Notes: generated by a model from the sequence alone, not told the origin. A stretch of DNA of 43,365 nucleotides from Candidatus Dormiibacterota bacterium (GCA_027313505.1 DAHVDN010000001.1:1-43365), one strand, 5' to 3'; shown: positions 23,954-36,579, counted from the first letter of the stretch. Numbers and translations: made by a program.

Positions 23954-24406
23954 GTGAGGAAGATGCCCATGGGAGGCGGGGGCCACTCCCCGACAGCTCT
24001 GGAGGAAGCTTTGGAGCTGGTTGGGGACCGCTGGTCGCTGCTTGTGGTGCGGGCGCTCCTGGACGGCCCCTTGAGGTTCACAGACCTGAAGCACGCCGTC
24101 AGCGGGATTGCGTCCAACGTTCTGACTGAGCGGCTCCGCCGGCTGGAGGCCGATGCCTTGGTGCTGAGCCGCAGCTACTCTTCCCGACCCCCGCGAGTGG
24201 AGTACCGCCTCTCAGCGCGTGGTGTCCGGCTGGCCGCGGTCATCGGGGAGCTGGAGAGATGGGCTGGAGGAGCCGGTGAGAGCCGACTGCTGGTTCATCC
24301 GGCCTGCGGGACGGCGTTGGAGAGCAGGTGGTACTGCAGCAGATGCCATGAGGTGGTGGAGCACCCCGAGGGGGAGCTTGCCGATGACGAGCTGGTCCAT
24401 GTCTGA
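23954..24406 (+). CDS. HxlR family transcriptional regulator with Cys-rich tail
   Basis: A 150-residue HxlR winged-helix protein. The core is ALELVGDRWSLLVVRALLDG, LRFTDLKHAVSGIASNVLTERLRRL and a wing VEYRLSARG (about 16-98). The C-terminus carries HPACG and WYCSRCH, a likely zinc-binding knuckle absent from minimal HxlR proteins. HxlR members answer redox, aldehyde or quinone stress. The start is GTG 23954 or, equally likely, ATG 23963. It is divergent from the protease gene, and its 3' end overlaps the CCA-enzyme gene by 8 bp, an odd pairing of a regulator with RNA maturation. Confidence 0.88.
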   Translation: MRKMPMGGGGHSPTALEEALELVGDRWSLLVVRALLDGPLRFTDLKHAVSGIASNVLTERLRRLEADALVLSRSYSSRPPRVEYRLSARGVRLAAVIGELERWAGGAGESRLLVHPACGTALESRWYCSRCHEVVEHPEGELADDELVHV

Positions 24407-25868
24407 GAGTCCAGCATCGGCATTGTCGGCGCTGCCGGCGCCCTCCCCAGACGCTCTCATCTCCCTTTTGGGGGAGATGGAGCGGGAGCTGGGAACCAGG
24501 GTATGCGTCGTCGGCGGCTACGTGAGGGACCTGTTGATGGGCCGGACCGCCGCCGCCGACGTCGACGTGGTGCTGGAGAGGGTACCGGCGGAAACGGGCG
24601 CCAACTGGCTGCGCGACCGTTGGGGCAGGCGTGGGAAGGTGGTCAGCTTCGAACGGTACGGAACCTCCCAGATCTCGCTGCCGCTGCCCGGGGGCCAGCG
24701 CTTCACCGTGGAGTTCGTGCGGGCCCGCAGCGAGTCATATTCGCGCTCCAGCCGGAAACCCCAAGTGCGCCCGGGGACTATGGAGGAGGACTCGGTGCGC
24801 CGCGATTTCACCATCAACACCCTCCTGTTGAGCGCGCAGCGAGCTGTACTCGACCCAACTGGAAGAGGGATCGCGGATATTCGGTCCGGGCTGCTGCGGA
24901 CTCCGTTAGACCCCCTGCTCACCTTTGACGAAGACCCCTTACGGATGTTCCGAGCCGCCAGGTTCGCCTCCCAACTCGACTTCGATCTGGCACCCGGGAT
25001 GGAGGAGGCGATGCGCACGGCGGCGCCCCGGATCAGGATCGTCTCCAGCGAGCGCATCCGAGACGAGCTCTTGAAGCTCCTCCTAGGGGATGTGCCCTCG
25101 CGCGGGTTGCACCTACTGCTCAGGACCGGGCTGCTGGCCCGGGTGGTCCCGGAGCTGGCCCGACTTAGTGGGGTCGCTCAGGGCGGGTTCCACCTAGGGG
25201 ACGTCTTCGAGCACACGGCCATGGCGGTGGAGCGTTCCTTGCCGGATCGGCTGGTCCGGCTCGGGGTCCTCTTCCACGACGTCGGCAAGCCGGATACCTT
25301 CCAGCCCACCCCTGATGGGCCGACCTTCCACCGCCATCCGCAACGGGGGGCCGAGATCACCGTACAGGTGATGCGCCGACTTAGGTTTCCCGGCGCCGAG
25401 GTGGAACAGGTCGCTCGCTTGGTGGAGCTTCACATGCGGCCCATCCAGTACAGATCGGAATGGGCGGACTCGGCGGTTCGACGTCTCTGGCATGACGCCG
25501 GGGAGCTGGCACCCGCCCTTCTCGAGGTGGCGAGGGCTGACACCAAAGCCTCCTCGTACCCGGGTACTCAAGAGTTGGATGAGCTCAAGGGCCGGATGGA
25601 TGCGATCTCAGTCCAGAACCCCGGCGGCCTGCGTCCGCCGCTGGATGGGAATCGGTTGAAGAAGCGCTTCGGCTTGGTGGATGGTCCGTGGATAGGTCGA
25701 GCCCAGCAGCTGCTGACCGATGCCCTGGTGGATGGGCGGTTGGGGCAGTCTGAGCGCGGGGACCCTTCCGACGAGGCCCTTCTCCTCCTGGAGGCCGATC
25801 GCTCGGCCTGGGAACCGCGGCCCGGAGAACCCGGTCCTCCTAAGGAGGGCTCGGCGGAACCCGGGTAG
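24399..25868 (+). CDS. CCA-adding / poly(A) polymerase-type nucleotidyltransferase with HD domain
   Basis: A 489-residue class II nucleotidyltransferase. The head has GGYVRDLLMGR near 38 and the catalytic DVDVV near 55, followed by RRDFTINTLLL near 138 and the FDEDPLRMFRAARFASQL motif near 178. An HD domain follows (VFEHTAMAV, LFHDVGKPDTF, HRHPQRGAE) at about 270-350. This is the CCA-adding enzyme plus HD layout that repairs or completes tRNA 3' ends. Whether it adds CCA, A only, or CC cannot be decided by eye. ATG 24399 lies inside the end of the HxlR gene; a much longer in-frame start is not family-like. Confidence 0.9.
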   Translation: MSESPASALSALPAPSPDALISLLGEMERELGTRVCVVGGYVRDLLMGRTAAADVDVVLERVPAETGANWLRDRWGRRGKVVSFERYGTSQISLPLPGGQRFTVEFVRARSESYSRSSRKPQVRPGTMEEDSVRRDFTINTLLLSAQRAVLDPTGRGIADIRSGLLRTPLDPLLTFDEDPLRMFRAARFASQLDFDLAPGMEEAMRTAAPRIRIVSSERIRDELLKLLLGDVPSRGLHLLLRTGLLARVVPELARLSGVAQGGFHLGDVFEHTAMAVERSLPDRLVRLGVLFHDVGKPDTFQPTPDGPTFHRHPQRGAEITVQVMRRLRFPGAEVEQVARLVELHMRPIQYRSEWADSAVRRLWHDAGELAPALLEVARADTKASSYPGTQELDELKGRMDAISVQNPGGLRPPLDGNRLKKRFGLVDGPWIGRAQQLLTDALVDGRLGQSERGDPSDEALLLLEADRSAWEPRPGEPGPPKEGSAEPG

Positions 25869-25883
25869 ACTGAGACTCCGCAC

Positions 25884-25889
25884 TATAGG
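25884..25889 (+). promoter_or_regulatory. Possible -10 box upstream of the DUF1232-rplI-dnaB genes
   Basis: TATAGG 17 bases before the ATG at 25907, in the only gap (38 bp) between the CCA-type enzyme and the ribosomal/replication genes. TAGACT at 25865-25870 is an alternative. Both are weak. Confidence 0.3.
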
Positions 25890-25906
25890 GGACCAAAACG
25901 AAACTC

Positions 25907-26419
25907 ATGGCCGTAATCTCGCGCCTAACGCGCCTCCGCAGCCTGGTCTTGGACCTGCCCCAGCACCTCCGCCTGGCCTACTGCCTGGCGCGTGACCCGC
26001 GCACCCCGGCGGCGCCCAAGGCGGCACTGGCGGGCGCGCTGGCCCTAATCCTCAACCCGGTCGTGGACATCCCAATGTGGGTCCCGGTGGTGGGGCAGAT
26101 GGACACCATCGCCCTGACCCTGCTGGCGGTCAGGACCTTCAACTCCCAGGTGCCGGAGGAGCTGCGCGCAGACATAGAGTCCCAGATCCGCCAGCGGGTC
26201 AGCGTCTTCGATAGAGACCTCTCCTTGGGGGTCACGGCAGCCAGCCGGCTTTCACGGATGGCTCGTCACCTGTCAAACTTCAGGAGCGGCAATCCCGCGG
26301 TGACGACCACCGAGGGGCCCGCTCCCTGGTACCGTTCCCCGGAGTTAGAGGACGGGGGGCTCTCTGATGCCGAGGTGCCGTCGCCTCCGCATCCATCTTT
26401 TGAGGAGTCATCGAGTTGA
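25907..26419 (+). CDS. DUF1232 (YkvA-like) membrane-associated protein
   Basis: A 170-residue protein. The DUF1232 core is at about 22-85 (RDPRTPAAPKAALAGALALI, NPVVDIPMWVPVVGQMD, LTLLAVRTF), a short conserved pair of hydrophobic helices with the usual P-D-x-x-P type turn seen here as VVDIP. A charged helical region and a Ser/Pro-rich C-terminus follow. The family has no firm function. Its stop shares four bases with the TTG start of rplI (TTGA), tying it to a translation and replication operon. Confidence 0.8.
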   Translation: MAVISRLTRLRSLVLDLPQHLRLAYCLARDPRTPAAPKAALAGALALILNPVVDIPMWVPVVGQMDTIALTLLAVRTFNSQVPEELRADIESQIRQRVSVFDRDLSLGVTAASRLSRMARHLSNFRSGNPAVTTTEGPAPWYRSPELEDGGLSDAEVPSPPHPSFEESSS

Positions 26420-26855
26420 AGGTCATTCTCACGAACGATGTGGCGGGAACCGGCAAGGCAGGGGATGTCAAGGATGTCGCCGATGGCTTCGCCAGGAACT
26501 ACCTTCTACCTCAGCGGTTGGCCCAGCCCGCTCAACCCAGGGCCGAGGCCCAGATTCGGGCTCAGAAGGAGCGTCAGCGCCATCGTCAGGAGGCGGAGGT
26601 CGTGGCCGCCAGAGCGCTGGCGGCCAGATTGAGCTCGACCGAGGTCGAGATCCCAGCCAGAGCCGGGGAGACCGGGAAGCTTTACGGCGCTGTGGTGAAC
26701 ATTGACGTCGCGGAGGCGCTGGAGGCCAAGCTGGGGACGCCTGTCGATCGGCGCAAGATCGAGTTCGAGCCGGCGCACCAGATTGGCGAGTACGAGGCGG
26801 TGGTCAAGGTCCACTCCGAGGTCGAGGCCCGGGTGAGGGTCCGGGTCGTCGCGGC

Positions 26856-26859
<4 letters not shown>
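26416..26859 (+). CDS. rplI: Large ribosomal subunit protein bL9
   Basis: A 147-residue bL9. The N-terminal RNA-binding domain has the signature MKVILTNDVAGTGKAGDVKD, VADGFARNYLLPQRLA. A long connecting helix (about 40-75, charged and Arg/Gln/Ala-rich) leads to the C-terminal domain (LYGAVVNIDVAEAL, then IGEYEAVVKVHSEVEARVRV). The length is normal for the family. The TTG start has a good GAGGAG ribosome site upstream and overlaps the previous stop. The GTGA overlap with dnaB is conserved in principle with the rplI-dnaB order of many bacteria. Confidence 0.97.
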
Positions 26860-30830
<3,971 letters not shown>

Positions 30831-30831
<1 letters not shown>

Positions 30832-31301
30832 TGGATTCGACTCCGACCGGCACTCCCGAAGAGCGCCTGGCGGCGCTTGGCCTCGACCTGCCGTCTCCGC
30901 CCAGTCCCGTCGCCCAGTACCGGCCCTTCGTGATAGCAGGGGGTCTGGTGATCACCTCTGGTGTCCTGCCCCTCAGAGACGGCCGTGTCATCGCCGGTCG
31001 ACTCGGGGAGACCATGACGGTGGACGCCGGGGTGGAGGCCGCCCGCCTGGCCGCGCTGTTGGCGCTGTCATCTGTAGTGCGCGCGGTCGGCACTCTCAAC
31101 CAGGTCAAGGGGCTGGTGATGATGACCATGTACGTGCGCTGCGCCACTGACTTCGCCCGCCAGCCGGAGATCGCTGACGGTGCGTCGCAGCTGCTTGTCC
31201 AGATCCTTGGGGAGGCTGGGGAGCACGCCAGGGTGGCGGTCGGGGTGGCTGAGCTTCCCCTCGAGGCGTGCCTTGAACTTCAGCTGATCGCCCGGAGCTG
31301 A
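30831..31301 (+). CDS. RidA/YjgF-family protein
   Basis: A 156-residue protein of the longer RidA branch (EERLAALGLDLPSPPSPVAQY, VITSGVLPLRDG, then ARVAVGVAELPLEACLEL). RidA proteins hydrolyse reactive enamine or imine intermediates; the family's Arg before the last strand pair is present (HARVAVGV). The substrate of this subfamily is not known. ATG 30831 overlaps the previous stop as TGATG. An upstream in-frame extension is a shadow of the propeller gene. Confidence 0.85.
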
Positions 31302-31382
31302 GGGACACTCCGGGAAGTCACCCCGGTGCCTGGGCCTACGGGATGACGGTGGTGCCCGCCGGGACCGAGGCACCATCTCGCG

Positions 31383-31411
31383 TTACGGATCGCACATCCA
31401 TTCGATATACT
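31383..31411 (+). promoter_or_regulatory. Putative promoter of the ABC exporter-TusA operon
   Basis: TTACGG (31383-31388), a 17-base spacer and TATACT (31406-31411), the best -35/-10 pair I see in the window. The TTG at 31421 lies nine bases downstream in the ABC ATPase frame. This suggests the longer reading frame from 31343 is not the real start. Confidence 0.45.
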
Positions 31412-31420
31412 CCACTGCCC

Positions 31421-32416
31421 TTGTCCTCCAGCCATCCAGCAGCAAGCGCCCTGGCGGTTGAGGTGCACGGCCTGCGCCGCACCTACCGCACGACCACAGG
31501 TACCCTGCGCCGTCGCAGGTTGGAGGTCGAGGCTGTTCGTGGCATCGACCTCCAGATCGCCCGCGGCCAGCTGTTCGGACTCCTGGGACCAAATGGAGCC
31601 GGGAAGACCACCACGATTCGAGTGCTCTGCACCCTCTTGCTGCCCACCGCCGGGACGGTGCGGGTGCTGGGGCTGGACGTTGTCTCCGAGGCCAAATCCG
31701 TGAGACGCCAGATCGGATATGTCTTTGGGGGCGACCGAGGGCTGTATGACCGGCTCAGCGCCTACGACAACTTGCGCTATTTCGCCGAGCTGTACGCGCT
31801 TGAGCCAAGCCTGCTCCGGCGTCGCATCGGTCAGGTGTTGGAGGTGGTCGGTCTGACCGGTCGCGAGAAGGAGCGGGTGGAGGGATTCTCCCGGGGGATG
31901 CGGCAGCGGCTGCACCTGGCAAGAGGGCTGCTGCACGACCCGCCGGTGCTCTTCTTCGACGAGCCGACCATCGGGGTCGATCCGGTCGGAGCGCGGGAGG
32001 TCCGTCAGCTGATTTCCGAGCTCGCCCGGGCCGGGAAGACTATTCTGCTGACCACTCACTACATGTTCGAGGCCGACAGCCTTTGCGACCGGATAGCGGT
32101 GATCTCCAAGGGCGCCATAGTGGCTGAGGGCAGTCCCTCCCAGTTGAAGGCCGCAGCCTCCGACCGGACGGTGGTGGAGGTCAAGGCCTACGGGATCAGC
32201 GATGCGGTCGTCGAGAGCATCAGATCCCTCGCGGGAGTGCAGTCAGTGGCGATGGAGGTCAGTGACCAGGCTCAGCTGCTGGTGGTGCAGGTGAGTGACG
32301 CCGATCAGTTGACGGGTCGTCTCATGCAGCTGCTGGAGGGGGTGCGCGTGGACCGGATCGCGACTCGCGAGCCGACCCTGGAGGACGCCTATGTGGCGTT
32401 GGTGACAGCCGCATGA
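31421..32416 (+). CDS. ABC transporter ATP-binding protein (ABC-2 type)
   Basis: About 331 residues. Walker A is GPNGAGKTTT, the Q-loop region is IGYVFGGDRGLYDRLSAYDNL (with the GGDRGLY variant of this subfamily in place of Gln), the signature FSRGMRQR, Walker B VLFFDEPTIGVD and H-loop LTTHYMFEAD. A DrrA-type C-terminal domain ends in EPTLEDAYVALV. I chose TTG 31421 because a TATACT box lies nine bases upstream and the fold starts soon after; ATG 31343 would add 26 unremarkable residues. The stop overlaps the first permease gene (ATGA). It exports an unknown substrate with two different permeases. Confidence 0.88.
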   Translation: MSSSHPAASALAVEVHGLRRTYRTTTGTLRRRRLEVEAVRGIDLQIARGQLFGLLGPNGAGKTTTIRVLCTLLLPTAGTVRVLGLDVVSEAKSVRRQIGYVFGGDRGLYDRLSAYDNLRYFAELYALEPSLLRRRIGQVLEVVGLTGREKERVEGFSRGMRQRLHLARGLLHDPPVLFFDEPTIGVDPVGAREVRQLISELARAGKTILLTTHYMFEADSLCDRIAVISKGAIVAEGSPSQLKAAASDRTVVEVKAYGISDAVVESIRSLAGVQSVAMEVSDQAQLLVVQVSDADQLTGRLMQLLEGVRVDRIATREPTLEDAYVALVTAA

Positions 32417-33237
32417 GCATCGCCCAGGAGCTGGCGGGTCCGGTGTTTCGACGGGGGCCGTCGGCTCTCTTCTGGCCGCGAACCCTGATAACCGGCTGGT
32501 TCTTTCAACTCAAGATGCAAGCCCAGTCTGGATTCATGGTTCTCACCGCTCTGGTTCAGCCCCTCATCTTCGCGAGCATCGCCATGACAGATCAGCAGGC
32601 GGGCAACCGCACCCTACCTCTGCTCTATTTCGCGCTCGGCGCCGGAATCATGGGAATCTGGTCGACGGTGGTGTTCGGCTGCGGTGGCGTCATCTCCTGG
32701 CAGCGGCACCAGGGGATGCTGGAGCCTTTGGTGATGGCGCCCTCGCCATTCGTCCTGGTGCTGCTGGGGGTCACTTTGGGGACCGCCACGGTTGGCCTGT
32801 ACTCCATGGGGGCGACCCTGCTCTGGGGCTGGCTGGTGTTCGGCGCTCACATGCACTTCGCTGCGCCCCTGCTGTTCGTGGCGGCGGTGGTGGTGACGGT
32901 TGTCAGCCTAGGACTGTTGGGGTTGGTCCTAGGGTCCAGCTTTGTTCTGTACCGCAACTCCAACGCCATCTCCAACATGCTCGAGTACCCGGTCTGGCTG
33001 ATAACCGGCTTGCTGGTGCCACTGTCTTTGCTGCCCGGATGGACCCACCCCCTGGCGTACCTGTTGGCGCCAACCTGGGGGGTTCAGGCGCTGCGTGCCG
33101 CTGCCATCGGAGGGGACTCAGCGAAGCCCCTCATGTGGTGTGCCGTGGTGTCGGTCGCCTACCTTCTGCTCGGGGTCTGGTTGGTTAGGGTGGTGGAGAG
33201 ACGCGCCCGGCAACACGCAACCCTCAATTTCCAATGA
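32413..33237 (+). CDS. ABC-2 type permease, first of two
   Basis: A 274-residue membrane protein with six predicted membrane segments and the ABC-2 layout (VISWQRHQGMLEPLVMAPSP after the second helix pair; a late NMLEYPVWLITGLLVPLSLLP). The ATG start overlaps the ATPase stop by four bases, and its own stop overlaps the next permease the same way. The two permeases differ in sequence and probably form a heterodimer with one ATPase pair. The substrate is unknown. Confidence 0.87.
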   Translation: MSIAQELAGPVFRRGPSALFWPRTLITGWFFQLKMQAQSGFMVLTALVQPLIFASIAMTDQQAGNRTLPLLYFALGAGIMGIWSTVVFGCGGVISWQRHQGMLEPLVMAPSPFVLVLLGVTLGTATVGLYSMGATLLWGWLVFGAHMHFAAPLLFVAAVVVTVVSLGLLGLVLGSSFVLYRNSNAISNMLEYPVWLITGLLVPLSLLPGWTHPLAYLLAPTWGVQALRAAAIGGDSAKPLMWCAVVSVAYLLLGVWLVRVVERRARQHATLNFQ

Positions 33238-34052
33238 GCGGATTGGCCCTGGCCGGGTCAAACCGGAGCCACTTCTGGCGCGTCTTCTTCATCGGCGGAC
33301 TGATCTCCTATCGGGCGCTGTTCTATTGGATCTCTCCCTGGCAGTACATCCCGACCATGCTGGGCGCGCCCCTTTTCCAGATCCTGTTCTTCGTGTATCT
33401 GGGGCGCGCTGCAGGAGTGGGTTCCACCAACTTCTTTGTCGTCGGCAACTCCATACAGATCTGCAGCATGGCGGGCATTTACGGGATGACGATGGCGATT
33501 GCGAACGAACGCAGCTTTCAGACCTTGAGTCCGATCCTGGCCACTCCCAGCAACCGCCTGGCCCTGTTCCTCGGACGGGGACTTCCGGTACTGATCACGG
33601 CCCTGCAAACCTGTCTTTTCGGCTTTCTGGTTTCAGCTCTGCTGCTGGACTTCCGGCCATCCCTGCCGGACCTGCCCGGGCTGGCCCTGGCGGTGCTGGT
33701 CACCTCCGCCTCATGCACCGGCTTCGGCATGGCCCTGGGGTCCATCGGGCTGCGCGTGCGCGATGTCTTCCTGGTTTCGAACATCGCCTATTTCCTCATG
33801 CTTCTTCTCTGCGGGGTGGAGGTCCCCATCGGCCGGCTGCCGCTGGCGCTGCAGGCCGTCGCCCAGCTTCTGCCGCTGACCCATGGCATCGCCGCCGGTA
33901 GGGCGCTGGCCGCCGGCGCGGGGTTCCTCTCGACCGTGCCCGACATTCTCTTGGAGCTGCTCGTCGGGGGTGCGTGGGCGGCGGCCGCGTACCTCCTGTT
34001 TGCCTACTTTGAACGATCCGGGCGTCGTAGTGGAGCATTCGACCGGTTGTGA
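33234..34052 (+). CDS. ABC-2 type permease, second of two
   Basis: A 272-residue membrane protein with about six membrane segments (GMTMAIANERSFQTLSPILATPSN after the first pair; AYFLMLLLCGVEVPIGRLP late, PLTHGIAAGRALAAG near the end), again the ABC-2 pattern. The ATG start overlaps the preceding permease by four bases. Its stop shares bases with the GTG start of a TusA-like gene, so the exporter and that small protein are made together. It is the likely heterodimer partner of the preceding permease. Confidence 0.87.
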   Translation: MSGLALAGSNRSHFWRVFFIGGLISYRALFYWISPWQYIPTMLGAPLFQILFFVYLGRAAGVGSTNFFVVGNSIQICSMAGIYGMTMAIANERSFQTLSPILATPSNRLALFLGRGLPVLITALQTCLFGFLVSALLLDFRPSLPDLPGLALAVLVTSASCTGFGMALGSIGLRVRDVFLVSNIAYFLMLLLCGVEVPIGRLPLALQAVAQLLPLTHGIAAGRALAAGAGFLSTVPDILLELLVGGAWAAAAYLLFAYFERSGRRSGAFDRL

Positions 34053-34294
34053 GCCGCTCCGACCCGGGGGAGGCGTTGGACCTGCGCGGGATCGGCTGTC
34101 CGCTCACGTTCGTGAGGACCCGAGTGGCGCTGGACCGACTTCCCAGGGGAACCACTTTGGAGGTCCTGCTCGATCTTGGAGAGCCCTCAGAGTCGGTGCC
34201 CAGGAGCTGTCGAGAGGACGGCGATGTGGTGCTGGATGTCGTTCCCTGGCTGGAGCCCGGGGTGGTCAGGATGCGGGTGGTGAGACCGGGTTGA
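34049..34294 (+). CDS. TusA-like sulfurtransferase domain protein
   Basis: An 81-residue protein with the TusA/SirA fold signature: LDLRGIGCPLTFVRTRVAL, including the catalytic Cys-Pro of CPxP-type proteins (residue 18). TVxLxVLLD-like strands follow (TTLEVLLDLGEPSESVPRS). TusA relatives pass persulfide sulfur for tRNA thiolation or cofactor synthesis. Its position as the last, four-base-overlapping gene of an ABC exporter operon is unusual. Its 3' end overlaps the convergent histidine kinase gene by 29 bp. GTG start. Confidence 0.82.
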   Translation: MSRSDPGEALDLRGIGCPLTFVRTRVALDRLPRGTTLEVLLDLGEPSESVPRSCREDGDVVLDVVPWLEPGVVRMRVVRPG

Positions 34295-35813
34295 AACGGC
34301 TGTTGGCGCCGGTGTCCCCTGCCTCCCAGTCGGAGACCCGGGGCCGTGGGAGCCAGACCGTGAAGCGGCATCCCTCCCCCGGGCCGGAGGCCACCTCCAC
34401 CTGCCCCGCCAACCGTTCCACCAGCGACTGAACGATGGCCAGCCCCACCCCGCTGCCGCCGTCCTGGCGGGAGCGGGATTCTCCGGAACGGTAGAAGCGC
34501 TCGAAGACGTGAGGAAGGTCCTCGGCAGAGATGCCGGGACCTGTGTCAGAGCAGGAGAAGCCGACCCGGTCCGGGGTTTCGAGCATCGTCCATCGAACCT
34601 CTCTGCCCTGCCCGTGACGTTCCGCGTTGTTCTGCAGGTTCTGGCAGATCGTGAAGAGTGAGTCGGGATCGGCCAGGACGATCTGGCCCGGAATCAGCTC
34701 CCTTGCGACCTCCACAGTCCTCTCGTCCAGGAACTCACCAAGGAATGAGCTCAGCTCGAGTGATCGAATGTTCAGCGCCCGCCCTGCGTCAGCCCGGGCC
34801 AGGGTCAGCAGGTCTGCCACCAGTCGACGCATCCGCTCGGCCTCATGTGACATAGTGGCGAGAGCCTTTTCCACCGCTTCGGGGTCACTGATGGCCCCCC
34901 TCTGCAGCACCTCCAGGTACCCCTTGATCGAGGTGAGTGGGGTACGAAGCTCATGTGAGGCATCGGCTATGAACTGTCGCATCTGCCGCTCCGCCTCCTC
35001 ACGGGCCCGAACCGTCCGCTCAACACTGCCCGCCATCTGGTCGAACACCCCCGCCAGCACCCCCACCTCATCTGCGCGGGTTAAGATCCCCGAGCGTCGG
35101 CTGAGGTCACCGGCTCCGAGAGCCGAGGCTGCTGCCGTCAGCCGCTGAAGTGGATGCAGTGAGCGGGAGGCGATCCAGAGGCCAGACCCCAACGCCAAGA
35201 GCAGCACCATCAGACTTCCGAGTTCCAGGACCAGCGAGGCCGTGGTCAGCTCCTGTTCCAGCGGGGCCGCTGACTCCGCCAGTTCCACGGCGCCCAGGTC
35301 CTGGCCGGTGGCGGTGGCCAGGGGGAAGACCATCACCAGGTCGAGTCCCGACGGGCCGGTGACCAACTGGGGGCCACTCCTGGTGTCAAAGTTGGCCGCC
35401 GCCAGAAGCACCGAGGGAGACGCCAGCGGAACTCGGCTGCCACTGACCACCTGAGGGCGGGGTGGCGTTCCGGGCGCGGCGGAGGCAATCACGTTGAGGT
35501 TGGGCCCCACCACCAGCGCTGAAACACGTCCCAGGGCGAGTTGGGTCACGAGGTCCTTGGCCAGGGTGCCCGGCGGGAGCAGCGCACGGTGGTGGGCGGC
35601 GCGGCTGCGCTCCAGGCGAAGCAGGACCGAGCGGGCGTCGTCGAAGTTGGCGGTGAGGGTCTGGGCCCTGCTGGAGATCACGGCCCCGCGCAGGAGGGAG
35701 TATTCGATGGTCCCGGCGATGGCTAGGAGCACCGCCATGAGGACCACGAAGCTCAGGGTGAGCCGCCAGCGCAGGCTCCTGTGCCAGCGAACCCGCAGCT
35801 CAGTCGGCGACAA
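34266..35813 (-). CDS. Sensor histidine kinase
   Basis: A 515-residue kinase. TM1 is at about 18-41 and TM2 near 190-212, enclosing a roughly 150-residue extracytoplasmic sensor of no named fold. HAMP follows (about 212-265; LHPLQRLTAAASALGAGDLSRR). The HisKA box is FIADASHELRTPLTSIKGYL (phospho-His about 285-290). The ATPase has an N-box near NLQNNAERHG, G1 DTGPGI and G2 GSGVGLAIVQ. It phosphorylates the response regulator whose gene overlaps its start by 14 bp. The sensed signal is unknown. Its 3' end crosses the TusA-like gene tail to tail. Confidence 0.94.
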   Translation of the reverse strand: MSPTELRVRWHRSLRWRLTLSFVVLMAVLLAIAGTIEYSLLRGAVISSRAQTLTANFDDARSVLLRLERSRAAHHRALLPPGTLAKDLVTQLALGRVSALVVGPNLNVIASAAPGTPPRPQVVSGSRVPLASPSVLLAAANFDTRSGPQLVTGPSGLDLVMVFPLATATGQDLGAVELAESAAPLEQELTTASLVLELGSLMVLLLALGSGLWIASRSLHPLQRLTAAASALGAGDLSRRSGILTRADEVGVLAGVFDQMAGSVERTVRAREEAERQMRQFIADASHELRTPLTSIKGYLEVLQRGAISDPEAVEKALATMSHEAERMRRLVADLLTLARADAGRALNIRSLELSSFLGEFLDERTVEVARELIPGQIVLADPDSLFTICQNLQNNAERHGQGREVRWTMLETPDRVGFSCSDTGPGISAEDLPHVFERFYRSGESRSRQDGGSGVGLAIVQSLVERLAGQVEVASGPGEGCRFTVWLPRPRVSDWEAGDTGANSRFNPVSPPAS

Positions 35814-36564
35814 GTCGATAGCCGACCCCCCGCACCGTCTGAATCAGGCGTCGGTCCGAATCGTCAAGCTTGCGCCGCAGATACCTGATGTAGACCTCCA
35901 GGTTGTTGTCGTCGCCGTAGAAGGAGACCCCCCAGACCGAGTTCAGGATCCTATCTCGCTCCAGGACCTCCCCGCGGTGCTCAGCCAGATATGAGAGCAA
36001 ATCGAACTCCCGTGGTGAGAGTTCGATGGCGGCCCCCTTGTAGCGGGTCAGGCGATGGGCTCGGTCCATTTCCAGCTCGCCCGCCTGGAGCAGAGCCGCC
36101 TGCTCTGGCTGCCTCCGACGCAGGACCGATCTCACTCGCGCCAGCAGCTCGCCGAACTCGAAGGGCTTGACCAGATAATCGTCGGCACCCAGCTCCAGCC
36201 CCAGGATGCGGTCCTTGGTCTCATCCCGAGCGCTGAGGATGATCAGACTCCGGCGGTTGTCTCCCGCCAACTCCTTGGTCAGGCTCAGCCCATCCAGCCT
36301 CGGCATCATGATGTCCAGAATGACGATGTCGGGGAGGAACTGGTCGACGACCGTGAGTGCCGCCCTACCATCTGGGGCGGTGCGGACCTCGTATCCTTCG
36401 CGGCGAAGCCCCAATTCGATGAACTCTGTGATCGCCGACTCATCGTCGACCACCAGAACCCGGGTGGGGCGGTTCTCGTTCTGGTCCTCGGGCACGGTTG
36501 GCGGGATTATAGAACTGCTCACCTCCCGATCTGAACACACCGCGGGGAGCGAAAGCTGAGACAT
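35800..36564 (-). CDS. OmpR-family response regulator
   Basis: A 254-residue regulator. The receiver domain (about 35-145) has the acidic pair VVDDE (40-42), phospho-acceptor D84 in ILDIMMPRLDG, and Lys in VKPFEFGELL. The C-terminal winged helix (about 155-254) has LSPREFDLLSYLAEHRG, VYIRYLRRKLDD and the closing TVRGVGYRL. There are about 33 extra N-terminal residues; the start could be a later GTG. It is cotranscribed with the sensor kinase, and its gene is divergent from the hydrolase-MurF-Ddl operon, a likely but unproven target. Confidence 0.94.
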   Translation of the reverse strand: MSQLSLPAVCSDREVSSSIIPPTVPEDQNENRPTRVLVVDDESAITEFIELGLRREGYEVRTAPDGRAALTVVDQFLPDIVILDIMMPRLDGLSLTKELAGDNRRSLIILSARDETKDRILGLELGADDYLVKPFEFGELLARVRSVLRRRQPEQAALLQAGELEMDRAHRLTRYKGAAIELSPREFDLLSYLAEHRGEVLERDRILNSVWGVSFYGDDNNLEVYIRYLRRKLDDSDRRLIQTVRGVGYRLVAD

Positions 36565-36568
36565 CCCT

Positions 36569-36574
36569 TAGACT
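36569..36574 (+). promoter_or_regulatory. Putative -10 box of the hydrolase-MurF-Ddl operon
   Basis: TAGACT followed by five bases and TTG 36580, the leaderless geometry seen elsewhere in the window. It lies in the 15-bp gap between the divergent response regulator and hydrolase genes, so regulator binding here would affect both. Confidence 0.35.
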
Positions 36575-36579
36575 CCACC

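Noticed and set aside
24219-24398. Longer start for the CCA-type enzyme inside the HxlR gene.
   Set aside because: It is the other frame of the HxlR gene, and the family starts near 24399.
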